Below, piece by piece: positions 8,117 to 16,367 of a stretch of DNA of 64,000 nt. The DNA is from Deltaproteobacteria bacterium (GTDB lineage: Bacteria; Myxococcota_A; Polyangia; DRWM01; JAAZOP01). Under the pieces are notes generated by a model. It had not been told where the DNA came from. It saw only the letters and a program-made list of their open reading frames with translations, and did no database searches. The DNA lies in contig JACRCX010000025.1 of assembly GCA_016218815.1 (NCBI GenBank), positions 173,389 through 237,388 on the forward strand. Reading direction: 5' to 3'. A program made the translations under genes and the position numbers. Positions within the stretch are counted from its first letter, which is position 1. Each line of letters starts with the position of its first letter.

Positions 8117-9746
8117 CGACGTGCCGCCGCCCGACGAGACGCCGCCGCCGCCCGAACCGCCGCCCGGCGTCCCTCTGCCCGAGGACAGCGATGCTGCCAC
8201 GCTGCTCGTGAACGCCATCCTGCTGGCCGGCGGGAGCACCTTCTACGACCTGCAGGAGCGGTGCCTGGTCGCGGTGCCCACGCCCGCCGGCATCGAGACC
8301 CTGCCGCTCCGCAGCCAGCGCCTCCGTCACCATCTGGTAGCCCTCGGGCACGACTTGTACGAGCGCGCTCCGCGTCCGTCGGATGTCCGGCGAGTCCTGG
8401 AGCTCCTCGGCGCAATCGCCGTCCGCAGCCTCACTGTCGAACTGCACAACCGCTTCGCATTCGTCAACGACGCGGTCTGGATCGACCTCGCCGACGGCAG
8501 CGGTCGGGCCATCAGCATCGACGACAGCGGTTGGCGTCTGGTCGAGCAGCCGCCCGTCTCGTTCCGCCATCACGGACATCAGCGCCCCCTGCCGTTGCCG
8601 GCGGCCGACGGCAGCTTGTCGCTGCTCACAGACCTGCTCAACCTGCGGAGCGATGACGACCGCCTTCTGGTCGTGGCGTGGCTGACCTGGGCGACGTTCG
8701 CCGGCGTCGTGCACCCGATCTTGCTTCTCGTGGGGCCTCCGGGCAGCACGAAGACCACGGCCGCCATGCTCCTTCGGCGGGCGGTTGACCCGTCGATCCT
8801 GGATGCGATCGAGGCGCCGCGGCAGCGAGCCGAGCTCGCGCAGGTGCTGGACCAGAACGCCATCGTGCCGCTGGACAACATCTCGCGCCTGGATCAGCGG
8901 GAGACCGATCTGCTCTGCAAGGCGGTGAGCGGCGGCGTCTTCCCCAAACGCAAGTTGACGACGGACGACGACAGCGTCTTCCTGCGGCTCAAGCGCGCCG
9001 TCATCATGACGGCGATTCCCATCCCGACCAAGGCACCCGACTTCCTCGACCGATGCCTGCGGATCGAGGTTCGGCCACCGAGGAGCAGGCGCCTGGAACG
9101 GGAGATCTGGGCGACCTTCGAACGCTCGGCCCCGGCGATCCTGGGGGCCGTCCTGGATCTGGTATCGGCCGCGATGCGCGAGTTGCCGCACGTCGCGATC
9201 CCCGACGAGTTCAGGCTGGTGGACTTCGCCCAGTGGGGCGAAGCCGTCGCCATCGCGATGGGGCATGAGCCGGGGCGTTTCGTGGACGCGTACCGGCGGA
9301 ACATGGCGGCCGTCGCCGACGAGGCCGTCCTGGCCGACCCGGTCGCCAACGCCATCCGGAAGCTGGCCGACAGGGGCGACTGGCACGGGACGTGTCTGCA
9401 ACTGCTGGGCGTGCTGGCGGTCCATGCCGACCCGCACGACCGACGCGAGTGGCCGCCCTCCGAAACCGCGCTTGGGATGCGTCTGTCCGTGCTGGGCCCA
9501 GCTCTCGCCCGCTCCGGCATCGAGGTTCACCGGTTCCGAGGTCCGCCGCCGCTTCGGCCGCGGATCGTGAGGATCCGTCGGATTCCGGCGGGCGCTCGCA
9601 ACACCGACGAAGCAGGTGTCCAGGGTGTCCAGGGTGTCCACCGCCGCGGAAACGGCGGCAACGGCGGTGGCGGTACGGGCGGGCGGAAGGGACTGGTGTC
9701 CGAGCCGCGCCTACTGCCGCCGCATGGACCGCAGAGGGAGGCGTAG
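8109..9746 (+). CDS. P-loop ATPase of a mobile element (primase/helicase-like)
   Basis: A 545-residue protein. After a Pro/Asp-rich start and an N-terminal domain of ~200 residues, a Walker A motif GPPGSTKTT lies at residues ~209-217. A Walker B-like IVPLDNISRL and an arginine-rich sensor region (FLDRCLRIEV) follow. The order resembles the C-terminal helicase part of plasmid and phage replication ATPases. The start has AAGGAG 8 nt upstream. The C-terminal ~60 residues are Gly/Arg-rich and include a triplicated VQGVQGVH from a 9-bp tandem repeat at 9616-9643. It probably acts in element replication or excision; the exact family is not certain. Confidence 0.75.
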   Translation: MPDDVPPPDETPPPPEPPPGVPLPEDSDAATLLVNAILLAGGSTFYDLQERCLVAVPTPAGIETLPLRSQRLRHHLVALGHDLYERAPRPSDVRRVLELLGAIAVRSLTVELHNRFAFVNDAVWIDLADGSGRAISIDDSGWRLVEQPPVSFRHHGHQRPLPLPAADGSLSLLTDLLNLRSDDDRLLVVAWLTWATFAGVVHPILLLVGPPGSTKTTAAMLLRRAVDPSILDAIEAPRQRAELAQVLDQNAIVPLDNISRLDQRETDLLCKAVSGGVFPKRKLTTDDDSVFLRLKRAVIMTAIPIPTKAPDFLDRCLRIEVRPPRSRRLEREIWATFERSAPAILGAVLDLVSAAMRELPHVAIPDEFRLVDFAQWGEAVAIAMGHEPGRFVDAYRRNMAAVADEAVLADPVANAIRKLADRGDWHGTCLQLLGVLAVHADPHDRREWPPSETALGMRLSVLGPALARSGIEVHRFRGPPPLRPRIVRIRRIPAGARNTDEAGVQGVQGVHRRGNGGNGGGGTGGRKGLVSEPRLLPPHGPQREA

Positions 9747-9749
9747 TCG

Positions 9750-10124
9750 TTGGTTCCGCCCGACCACTGGCTCGGCGTGAAGGAAGTGGCGCAGCGCTTC
9801 GGCGTCAGCCGCCAGACCGCGCACCGCTGGATTGTCGCCTTCATGCCGCACCTGCGGCTTGGTCGGGTCGTCCGGGTTTCGGAACAGGCCGTCGAGGATT
9901 TCGCCCGACGGTTCACGGAGAACCCATCATGGCTCAGCTCCAACGGAAGCCAGGCCGCCGGGTCTGGCACGCCATCCTGCGGCTGCCGAACGGGCAACGC
10001 ATCTGGCGCAGCACGCGCTGCACCGACCGGAGGGCGGCGGACATCCGTGCCCGTCAGTTCGAGCGAGAACTGGCCGAGGCCGGTGATGCCCCGCACGAAG
10101 CCCGCCCGCTCGGGGACACCCTGA
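9750..10124 (+). CDS. Excisionase-like helix-turn-helix protein
   Basis: A 124-residue protein from a TTG start with GGGAGG upstream. Residues ~5-55 form a MerR/excisionase-type winged helix (WLGVKEVAQRFGVSRQTAHR, then RLGRVVRVSEQAVEDFARRF). The C-terminal ~65 residues run 196 nt into the integrase gene in a different frame and are low complexity. The functional part may therefore end near the integrase start. Its place directly before the integrase fits a recombination directionality factor. Confidence 0.75.
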   Translation: MVPPDHWLGVKEVAQRFGVSRQTAHRWIVAFMPHLRLGRVVRVSEQAVEDFARRFTENPSWLSSNGSQAAGSGTPSCGCRTGNASGAARAAPTGGRRTSVPVSSSENWPRPVMPRTKPARSGTP

Positions 10125-11011
10125 AGTTCTTCGCCGACGACCGCAAGCGCATCGGCCGCGCGTACGGGACGGTGAAGATGTACGAGATCAAGTCGGGACA
10201 TCTCGTGCGCATCCTGGGCGCCGACCACGACATCGCCACCCTCACGCTCGACGACGTCGCCGCCTACATCGACAAGCGCAAGGTGGAGGGGGCTTGCACC
10301 AACACCATATCCAAGGAGTTGGTGACGCTGCGGGCGGCGCTACGCGTAGCCCGCAAGCGCGGGATCTACGACGGCCACCCGGAGGACCTCATCCCCACGG
10401 GCTTTGCGCCCAAGTACGTGCCTAGGAAGCGCTGGCTCACGACCGAGGAGTTCGAGAAGCTGATCGGCGCGCTGCCGGCCATGCGGCGCCCGCACGTCGC
10501 GACCATGGTCTACACGGGGCTCCGGCTCTCCGAGGCGGAGCGGCTTCGGCCGAACCACGTCGACGTCGAGAGGCGCAGGTTGTTCGTGCCCGGGACCAAG
10601 ACCGAAGAAGCCGCCGCGGAGATTCCGCTCTCGGCGTCCGCCCTCCCCTGGCTTCAGGCTGCGCTGGCCCAGCGGAGCGAGGGCCAGAAGACGCTCTTCG
10701 CGCCCTGGGGGAACATCCGTCGTGACCTGCGCGCGGCCTGCGTCAAGGTCAAGATCGACCCCGTGTCCACCAATGACCTGCGGCGTACCTTCTCCAGTTG
10801 GCTCGAGCAGGCCGGGATCCCTCGTGGCACGAACGCGCGCCTCATGCGCCACACGACGACGGCGATGGTCGACCGGGTGTACGCGAGGTCGGCCCCGGAC
10901 GCCCTCGTGGCCGCGGTCGACCACCTGCCGGCAACCCACGTCGCCCCAGTCCCTCCCACCTCGGCCGCGGGGGACGACGAGTCGGACTTGCGACGCGACG
11001 CCGGTAGCTGA
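9929..11011 (+). CDS. Tyrosine recombinase / site-specific integrase
   Basis: A 360-residue protein. An arm-binding and SAM-like core-binding region (~1-160) is followed by the catalytic domain. The catalytic residues can be read as R199 (TGLRLSE), R285 (NDLRRTF, with Asn in place of the usual first His), H308 (LMRHTT) and Y318 (RVYAR). The ATG at 9929 follows GGAG and is preferred. The gene points toward the 3' end of the tRNA-Phe gene about 200 bp away. That is the standard layout of an element integrated at a tRNA gene, with attachment in the tRNA 3' end. Confidence 0.93.
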   Translation: MAQLQRKPGRRVWHAILRLPNGQRIWRSTRCTDRRAADIRARQFERELAEAGDAPHEARPLGDTLKFFADDRKRIGRAYGTVKMYEIKSGHLVRILGADHDIATLTLDDVAAYIDKRKVEGACTNTISKELVTLRAALRVARKRGIYDGHPEDLIPTGFAPKYVPRKRWLTTEEFEKLIGALPAMRRPHVATMVYTGLRLSEAERLRPNHVDVERRRLFVPGTKTEEAAAEIPLSASALPWLQAALAQRSEGQKTLFAPWGNIRRDLRAACVKVKIDPVSTNDLRRTFSSWLEQAGIPRGTNARLMRHTTTAMVDRVYARSAPDALVAAVDHLPATHVAPVPPTSAAGDDESDLRRDAGS

Positions 11012-11091
11012 CGGGGGCCGAGACCACTGCCCCACCCGGCTCGCGACCGACGCGCCGGCGGCCGATCGGCACTTCTATCGCCCCGGTCGAC

Positions 11092-11124
11092 CGCCCACAG
11101 CAGCGCCCACAGTTGCGCCCACAG
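11092..11124 (+). repeat. Three CGCCCACAG direct repeats, 12-bp period
   Basis: CGCCCACAG occurs at 11092-11100, 11104-11112 and 11116-11124, exactly 12 bp apart, in the 196-bp gap between the integrase stop and the tRNA gene. Phased short repeats next to an attachment site are typical of integrase arm-type sites. That role is inferred from position and not shown. Confidence 0.6.
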
Positions 11125-11207
11125 ACACCAGCTTTTCTGGGAGACAGGAGAGCCGTGGGGACATTCCGCGCTTCCGCAGAAGCCCTTGATTCTTCTGAAT
11201 TCCGTTG

Positions 11208-11280
11208 TGCCCAGGGACGGAGTTGAACCGCCGACACGGGGATTTTCAGTCCCCTGCTCTACCACCTGAGCTACCTGGGC
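11208..11280 (-). tRNA. tRNA-Phe (GAA)
   Basis: The reverse strand folds into a full cloverleaf: acceptor stem GCCCAGG with CCTGGGC, D arm with AGCTCAGGTGGTAGAGC, anticodon stem GGGGA/TCCCC with loop CTGAAAA giving anticodon GAA, and T arm with GGTTCAACTCC. The discriminator is A, and CCA is not encoded. The 3' end faces the integrase gene. The gene appears intact, so the integration event restored it. Confidence 0.97.
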
Positions 11281-11459
11281 TCCGGGGGCGATGCGCTTCT
11301 ATCGTCCGACGCGGGCGAAGTCAAGAAGGCGAGAGGCATCGGGTACCTTCCATAGGTCCGGGTCGTCCCCTGGTCCGGTATCGGTGTCCATCGGTGGTTT
11401 CGCGCCCGGTCGGAACCCCGGTTCGTGCGACCCACCCAGAGGCCTCGGCGGGACTCGAC

Positions 11460-14400
11460 TCAATGACGCCGGCGGCGCCGCAGGACCGCGAGGACGCCCA
11501 GGACGGCCAGCACACCCAGCGGAAGCGCGTCGGCGCCGGAACCCGGAACCGCACACCCACCACCACAACCGCCCGACGACGGCACCGCGACGGGAGGAGT
11601 GGTGCCCTCGATCGCGCAGGCCGGACTGCAGCCGTCGCCCGCCGCCACGTTGCCGTCGTCGCACGATTCGCCCCGCTCCTGCCGCGCGTTGCCGCAGTCC
11701 GAGGCCTCGAGCTGGCACGTGCCGTCGCAGCCGTTGCCGTCCATCCGACCGCCGTCGTCGCACTCCTCGCCCACGTCCAGGACGCCGTTGCCGCACGTGT
11801 CGCCCAACGGAGCAGGCCCCGTCACCGTGCAGTCCGACGCACAACCCGCCCCGCCGTCGCACTGCTCGCCCACCTCGTGCACCCCGTTGCCGCACACCGC
11901 CGGCTCCACCACGCACGCGGCGTCGCACCCGTCGCCCGAAACGCCGTTGCCGTCGTCGCAGTCCTCGCCGAATGCCTGCACGCCGTCGCCGCAACGCTCC
12001 ACCGTGCACACCGCACTGCAGCCGTCGCCGCCGACACGGTTCCCGTCGTCGCAGCCCTCGCCCGCCGAGACGCTGCCGTCGCCGCACGCGTCGGGATCCT
12101 CGAGCTGGCAGAACGCACTGCAGCCGTCGCCGTCGACACGCCCGCCGTCGTCGCACTGCTCGCCGACCCCCACCACGCCGTCACCGCACGCCTCGAGGTT
12201 CTCCAGCAGGCAGTCCTTGTCGCAGCCGTCGCCGGACACGACGTTGCCGTCGTCGCACTGCTCGCCGGGACCCGGACGCCCGTCGCCGCAGATCTCGAAG
12301 CGGCAGTCCGGGCCGCACCCGTCCCGCTCCGCGGTGTTCCCGTCGTCGCACTCCTCGCCCGGCCCCGGCCGGCCGTCGCCGCAGCGCTCCGCGACGCAGG
12401 CCGCGGTGCAGCCGTCGCCGTCGACCGCGTTCCCGTCGTCGCACTCCTCGACGCCCGATTGCACGAAGCCGTCGCCGCAGCCGGCGACGACGCAGGCCGC
12501 GAGACACGGGGCGGTGTCGGCGTTCGCCGGACCGTCGTCGCACTCCTCCCGCGGCTGGAGCACCCCGTCGCCGCAACGCTCGAGCACGCACGCGTCGTCG
12601 CAGCCGTCGCCCGCGCCGTTGGCGCCGTCGTCGCACTCCTCGCCGGCCTGCACCACACCGTCCCCGCAACGCTCGGTGCGACAGATCGCGCTGCAGCCGT
12701 CGCCGTCGGTCGTGTTGCCGTCGTCGCACTCCTCCCCCGTCGCCGGGTCCGCCGTGCCGTCACCGCACGAGCCCGGGGCGCGCCGGCAGCTCGTGCACCA
12801 CGCCGGCGGCGCCGGCCCCTCGTCGCACTCCTCGCCCTCGCTCGCCTGGAGGATGCCGTCGCCGCAGGCCGCCGGCACGCACGCGCTGGTGCAGGAATCG
12901 AAGTCGGAGGCGTTGCCGTCGTCGCACAGCTCTCCCGGCGTCCCGTCGGGAACGTGCCCGACCGTGCCGCGCGCGTCGCCCGTCGCCGTGTCGCTGGGCG
13001 GGCCGATCCCCGGCACCACCGCCAGGTGCGCCTCGCCGTTGTCGAAGCGCAACGTCGAGAGCACCGGCAGCCCGCCGCGATCGCGGGAGAAGCTCGCGCC
13101 GCCGGCGGCGACCGAGAGAGCGAAGCCCACGGTCGTCGGGTCGCGGCCTCCCACCACGCCGTCGATGCGGCTCGTCGAGAACACCGGGTGGCCCGCCAGC
13201 GGCCGGCCCAGCAGCTCGAGCGTCCAGACCGCTCCCTCCAGCGCGCGTGCGATGTCCGATGCGAGCGGCGCGCCGCCCATCTCGACGTGGATCGGCCCGG
13301 TGGTCACACGGATGCCCTCCTCCGCCGCCAACGTCGCGGTGTCCGTCGCCGCCGCGTCGAAGCCGATGCGGTAGTCGATCGATACCCGGGCCAAGGGCCC
13401 GAAGAAGCTGCCGCGAGGCACCGACGGCACGAGGAACGACCCGCTGAGGCAGTGCTCGTAGCCGGCGCAGCCGCAATCGGTCCCGGAACATGCCGTCCCC
13501 GCCCGAACGATGCCGTCGCCGCAGCGCGGCGTCGTGCAGTCGATGAGGCAGGCGTCGGCGTTCGACTCGTTGCCGTCGTCGCACTCCTCGCCGGCCTGCA
13601 CCACGCCGTTGCCGCACACCTCCCGCACGCAATCGTGCGCGCAGCCGTCGGCATCGTCGGTATTGCCGTCGTCGCACTCCTCCGGGGAGTCGAGCCGCCC
13701 GTCCCCGCAGCTCACCGTCTGGCAGGCCGCGTTGCAGGTCGGGGGCGGACCGTCGCACTGCTCGGGATACTGCAGGACGCCGTCGCCGCAGTTGGGCGTG
13801 AGGGCAGTGTAGATGGCGCGGCAGGCCGTCATCGCCGCCGTGAGCTGGGTGCGCGCCTCGCCGCTCGACCCGCCCTCGCCGCCGGCGTAGCAGAACGCCA
13901 CCGACCGCGCGTCGCCCGGGAGCAGCGGCCCGTTCAAGACCATCGAGATCGCTCCCTGCTTCTCGCTCTTGCCTTCCAGCTCGTCGTGGTTCCCCGTGAG
14001 CGCCGGGTCGTGGAGGAAGAAGCGGAAGCGGTTCTCCTGCGTGGTGCTGGAGCCGAACTGGGCGAGCGACAGGTTGCGGTCGCGGTTCCAGTCCGCGAAG
14101 GCGAACGAGCCCGGGGTCGGCGCGCCGATCACCGCCGGCGCCAGCCCGAACCAGTCGTGCACCTCGGGATCGGTATACGGGATCGTGTCGTAGAGCATCA
14201 CCGTCTGCGAGGCGGGGTCGTAGTCGGTGGACGTGTCGTACGACAGCGGCGGGATGTCGAAGTCGGCCATCATCGACACCTCGACCAGCGGAAAGATGCG
14301 CGAGGTCTCGTTGACGAGCGTATAGACCAGGAGGTAGGCGCTGAAGCCGTTGACGACGTAGGTCCGCTGCCGGACGGTGAGGTCGGTGTGGTAGCCGTGG

Positions 14401-15167
14401 AAGCTGGCAGGCTGGAGCACGTCGTCATCGTCGCCGCTCAGCTCCAGCACCCCGGACACGCCGGGGATCGAGGAGAGGAGCGATTCGATCTGCGACGTGA
14501 TCGAAGCCGGGACGCCCTGGCCGGCGAGCCCCGCGACGAGCTGCGGGACGCCGAAGATCGCGACGCCCGAGTTGCGGATGCGCGGGTCGTTGGGATCCGA
14601 GAAGTCGCCCCGGAAACCCGTGTCCATGCGCAGCGACAACGCCGTCACCAGATCGTCGACCGTCATCGTCGTCCAGTCGAACGTGCCGGCCGAGACCAGC
14701 CCGAGCAGGTCGAGCGCGCCGAGCAGCGTCGTGAGCTGCTCCTGGGTGCTGATGATCTGCGCCACCAGCGCCGCCAGGTCGAGCGCGCTCAGGCCCGGCG
14801 CGATCGCCTCGGCCAGGCCCGTCGGATCGGCGGCGGCCACGCTCTGGATCGTGGTGAGCATCCCGAGACCCGAAACGAGGTCGCTGCGGTGGATGCCGAC
14901 GGCCTCCAGGGTGGCCAGCTCCAGCCCCGGGTCGGAGGTCAGCACCGACAGGCGGCAGTGCGGACAGAAGTCCTCGCTGTTGCCGTCGGCCGGATCGTAG
15001 CCGATGCTGAACGAGTATCCCTCGCCCAGCCCGCCCCGGTCGTCCACGCGCGCATGCCGCGTCGAGTCCGTCCCGAAGTGCCAGGCTTCCGAGTCCTGTG
15101 CGAGCGCCCGCCCCGGGATCACGATCGTTGCGCACACCGCGGCAAACGCCCACGTCGCCCTCTTCAT
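11460..15167 (-). CDS. Secreted cysteine-rich-repeat surface protein with MYXO-CTERM-like tail
   Basis: A 1235-residue protein. Residues 1-23 are a signal peptide (MKRATWAFAAVCATIVIPGR). The N-terminal ~450 residues are a unique domain. About 17 Myxococcus-type cysteine-rich repeats (CGDGxxxxGEECDDGNxxxGDGC) follow, interrupted by a ~230-residue non-repeat domain. The protein ends in a GGCGGGC motif, one hydrophobic helix and RRRRRH, a MYXO-CTERM-like sorting tail expected to anchor it at the outer surface. The start at 15167 has AAGGCGGAG upstream. The repeat family is known; the ligand is not. It converges on the tRNA end of the island. Confidence 0.9.
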   Translation of the reverse strand: MKRATWAFAAVCATIVIPGRALAQDSEAWHFGTDSTRHARVDDRGGLGEGYSFSIGYDPADGNSEDFCPHCRLSVLTSDPGLELATLEAVGIHRSDLVSGLGMLTTIQSVAAADPTGLAEAIAPGLSALDLAALVAQIISTQEQLTTLLGALDLLGLVSAGTFDWTTMTVDDLVTALSLRMDTGFRGDFSDPNDPRIRNSGVAIFGVPQLVAGLAGQGVPASITSQIESLLSSIPGVSGVLELSGDDDDVLQPASFHGYHTDLTVRQRTYVVNGFSAYLLVYTLVNETSRIFPLVEVSMMADFDIPPLSYDTSTDYDPASQTVMLYDTIPYTDPEVHDWFGLAPAVIGAPTPGSFAFADWNRDRNLSLAQFGSSTTQENRFRFFLHDPALTGNHDELEGKSEKQGAISMVLNGPLLPGDARSVAFCYAGGEGGSSGEARTQLTAAMTACRAIYTALTPNCGDGVLQYPEQCDGPPPTCNAACQTVSCGDGRLDSPEECDDGNTDDADGCAHDCVREVCGNGVVQAGEECDDGNESNADACLIDCTTPRCGDGIVRAGTACSGTDCGCAGYEHCLSGSFLVPSVPRGSFFGPLARVSIDYRIGFDAAATDTATLAAEEGIRVTTGPIHVEMGGAPLASDIARALEGAVWTLELLGRPLAGHPVFSTSRIDGVVGGRDPTTVGFALSVAAGGASFSRDRGGLPVLSTLRFDNGEAHLAVVPGIGPPSDTATGDARGTVGHVPDGTPGELCDDGNASDFDSCTSACVPAACGDGILQASEGEECDEGPAPPAWCTSCRRAPGSCGDGTADPATGEECDDGNTTDGDGCSAICRTERCGDGVVQAGEECDDGANGAGDGCDDACVLERCGDGVLQPREECDDGPANADTAPCLAACVVAGCGDGFVQSGVEECDDGNAVDGDGCTAACVAERCGDGRPGPGEECDDGNTAERDGCGPDCRFEICGDGRPGPGEQCDDGNVVSGDGCDKDCLLENLEACGDGVVGVGEQCDDGGRVDGDGCSAFCQLEDPDACGDGSVSAGEGCDDGNRVGGDGCSAVCTVERCGDGVQAFGEDCDDGNGVSGDGCDAACVVEPAVCGNGVHEVGEQCDGGAGCASDCTVTGPAPLGDTCGNGVLDVGEECDDGGRMDGNGCDGTCQLEASDCGNARQERGESCDDGNVAAGDGCSPACAIEGTTPPVAVPSSGGCGGGCAVPGSGADALPLGVLAVLGVLAVLRRRRRH

Positions 15168-15424
15168 GTCGCTCCGCCTTCCTGTCGAATGCCACCGGCC
15201 GTCGGTGTCGCGCCGGTTCCCCCCGGACGCGACCGACCCCCCCTGAGATGCAACCGGGCTGGGAACCCGGCAGGAGGAACGCTCGGCAGTCGTTCCCCGG
15301 AGGGACAGAATGACCGCGCCGCGCGACTTCGTCAACCCGGCGGGGACGCGCCTTGACCGGTCATCGCACCGGATGCTACGCGGGGCGCGGGGGACGGGCC
15401 AGCCGGCAATGGGAGGCGAGGGCG

Positions 15425-16249
15425 ATGACGGAAGAGCTGAAGTCGATGCGCGTGGGACGCGAGGGACCGGTGGCGGAGGTCACGCTGCTCGGCCCGGCCA
15501 AGGGAAACGCGATGGGCCCCGACCTGTTCCGCGAGCTGCCGCTCGTGTTCGGGGCGCTGGACAAGGATCCAGAGGTGCGCGTCGCCGTCCTGCGGGGCTC
15601 GGGCGAGCATTTCTGCTACGGGCTGGACCTCCCAGGCATGTTCCAGGTCCTGGCGCCGCTTGTGGGCGGGCCGGTCGGTGCGCTGGAGCGCACGCGCCTC
15701 CTGGACATGCTGGCGGAACTGCAGGCGTCGGTCGACGCGATCGCCCGCTGCCGCAAGCCGGTGATCGCGGCGATCCACGGCTGGTGCATCGGCGGCGGGC
15801 TGGACATGGCGTCGGCGTGCGACATCCGGCTGTGCGCCAAGGACGCACGGTTCTCGCTGCGCGAGGTCAAGATGGCGATCGTCGCGGACCTCGGCTCGCT
15901 GCAGCACCTGCCGCGGATCATCGGCGAGGGTCACCTGCGGGAGCTGGCCTACACGGGCCGGAACATCGACGCCGCCGAGGCGCTGCGCATCGGCCTGGTC
16001 AACAGCGCGTGCGACACGCCCGACACCCTCTTCGCCGCGGCTCGCGCGCTCGCCGCCGAGATCGCCGCCAACCCGCCGCTCGCCGTCCAGGGCATCAAGC
16101 GGATGCTGGAGTGGGGCGACGCGAAGAACGTCCCCGAGGGCCTGCGGCAGGTCCTGCTGTGGAACACCGCGTTCCTGCCCTCGAAGGACCTTCAGGAAGC
16201 GTTCGCGGCGTTCGCGGAAAAGAGGCCGCCCGAGTTCAAGGGCGAGTGA
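15425..16249 (+). CDS. Delta3,5-delta2,4-dienoyl-CoA isomerase-like crotonase
   Basis: A 274-residue crotonase-fold enzyme. It shows the oxyanion-hole segments (GEHFCYGLDL and HGWCIGGGLD). The acidic residues D127, E147 and D155 have the same 20- and 8-residue spacing as the catalytic D176, E196 and D204 of mammalian ECH1, in the context GGGLD...REVKMAIVADLGSLQ. It should move conjugated double bonds during oxidation of unsaturated fatty acids. It faces the acyl-CoA dehydrogenase of the beta-oxidation operon. A plain enoyl-CoA hydratase is less likely because the hydratase glutamate after GGG is Asp. Confidence 0.88.
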   Translation: MTEELKSMRVGREGPVAEVTLLGPAKGNAMGPDLFRELPLVFGALDKDPEVRVAVLRGSGEHFCYGLDLPGMFQVLAPLVGGPVGALERTRLLDMLAELQASVDAIARCRKPVIAAIHGWCIGGGLDMASACDIRLCAKDARFSLREVKMAIVADLGSLQHLPRIIGEGHLRELAYTGRNIDAAEALRIGLVNSACDTPDTLFAAARALAAEIAANPPLAVQGIKRMLEWGDAKNVPEGLRQVLLWNTAFLPSKDLQEAFAAFAEKRPPEFKGE

Positions 16250-16253
16250 GTTC

Positions 16254-16367
16254 CGGCTGGTGGCTGGTGGCTGGTGGCTGGTGGTGGACCACGAGCTGCG
16301 AGCTACCCGCTACGAGCCGGCTGGTGGCTGGTGGTGGGGCACCACGAGCTACGAGCTACGAGCTGAT
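16254..16367. repeat. Heptad tandem repeats GGCTGGT and ACGAGCT after the isomerase gene
   Basis: GGCTGGT is repeated four times from about 16258, then again near 16320. ACGAGCT is repeated three times at about 16344-16364. The array starts just after the isomerase stop and runs into the 3' end of the acyl-CoA dehydrogenase gene, where it supplies the last residues (ARSS) and the TAG stop. Confidence 0.75.

Noticed and set aside
11205..15356. A long plus-strand open frame opposite the MYXO-CTERM-like protein
   Set aside because: It would read through the tRNA-Phe gene and has no folded-looking sequence. The minus strand carries clear repeats and a sorting tail.
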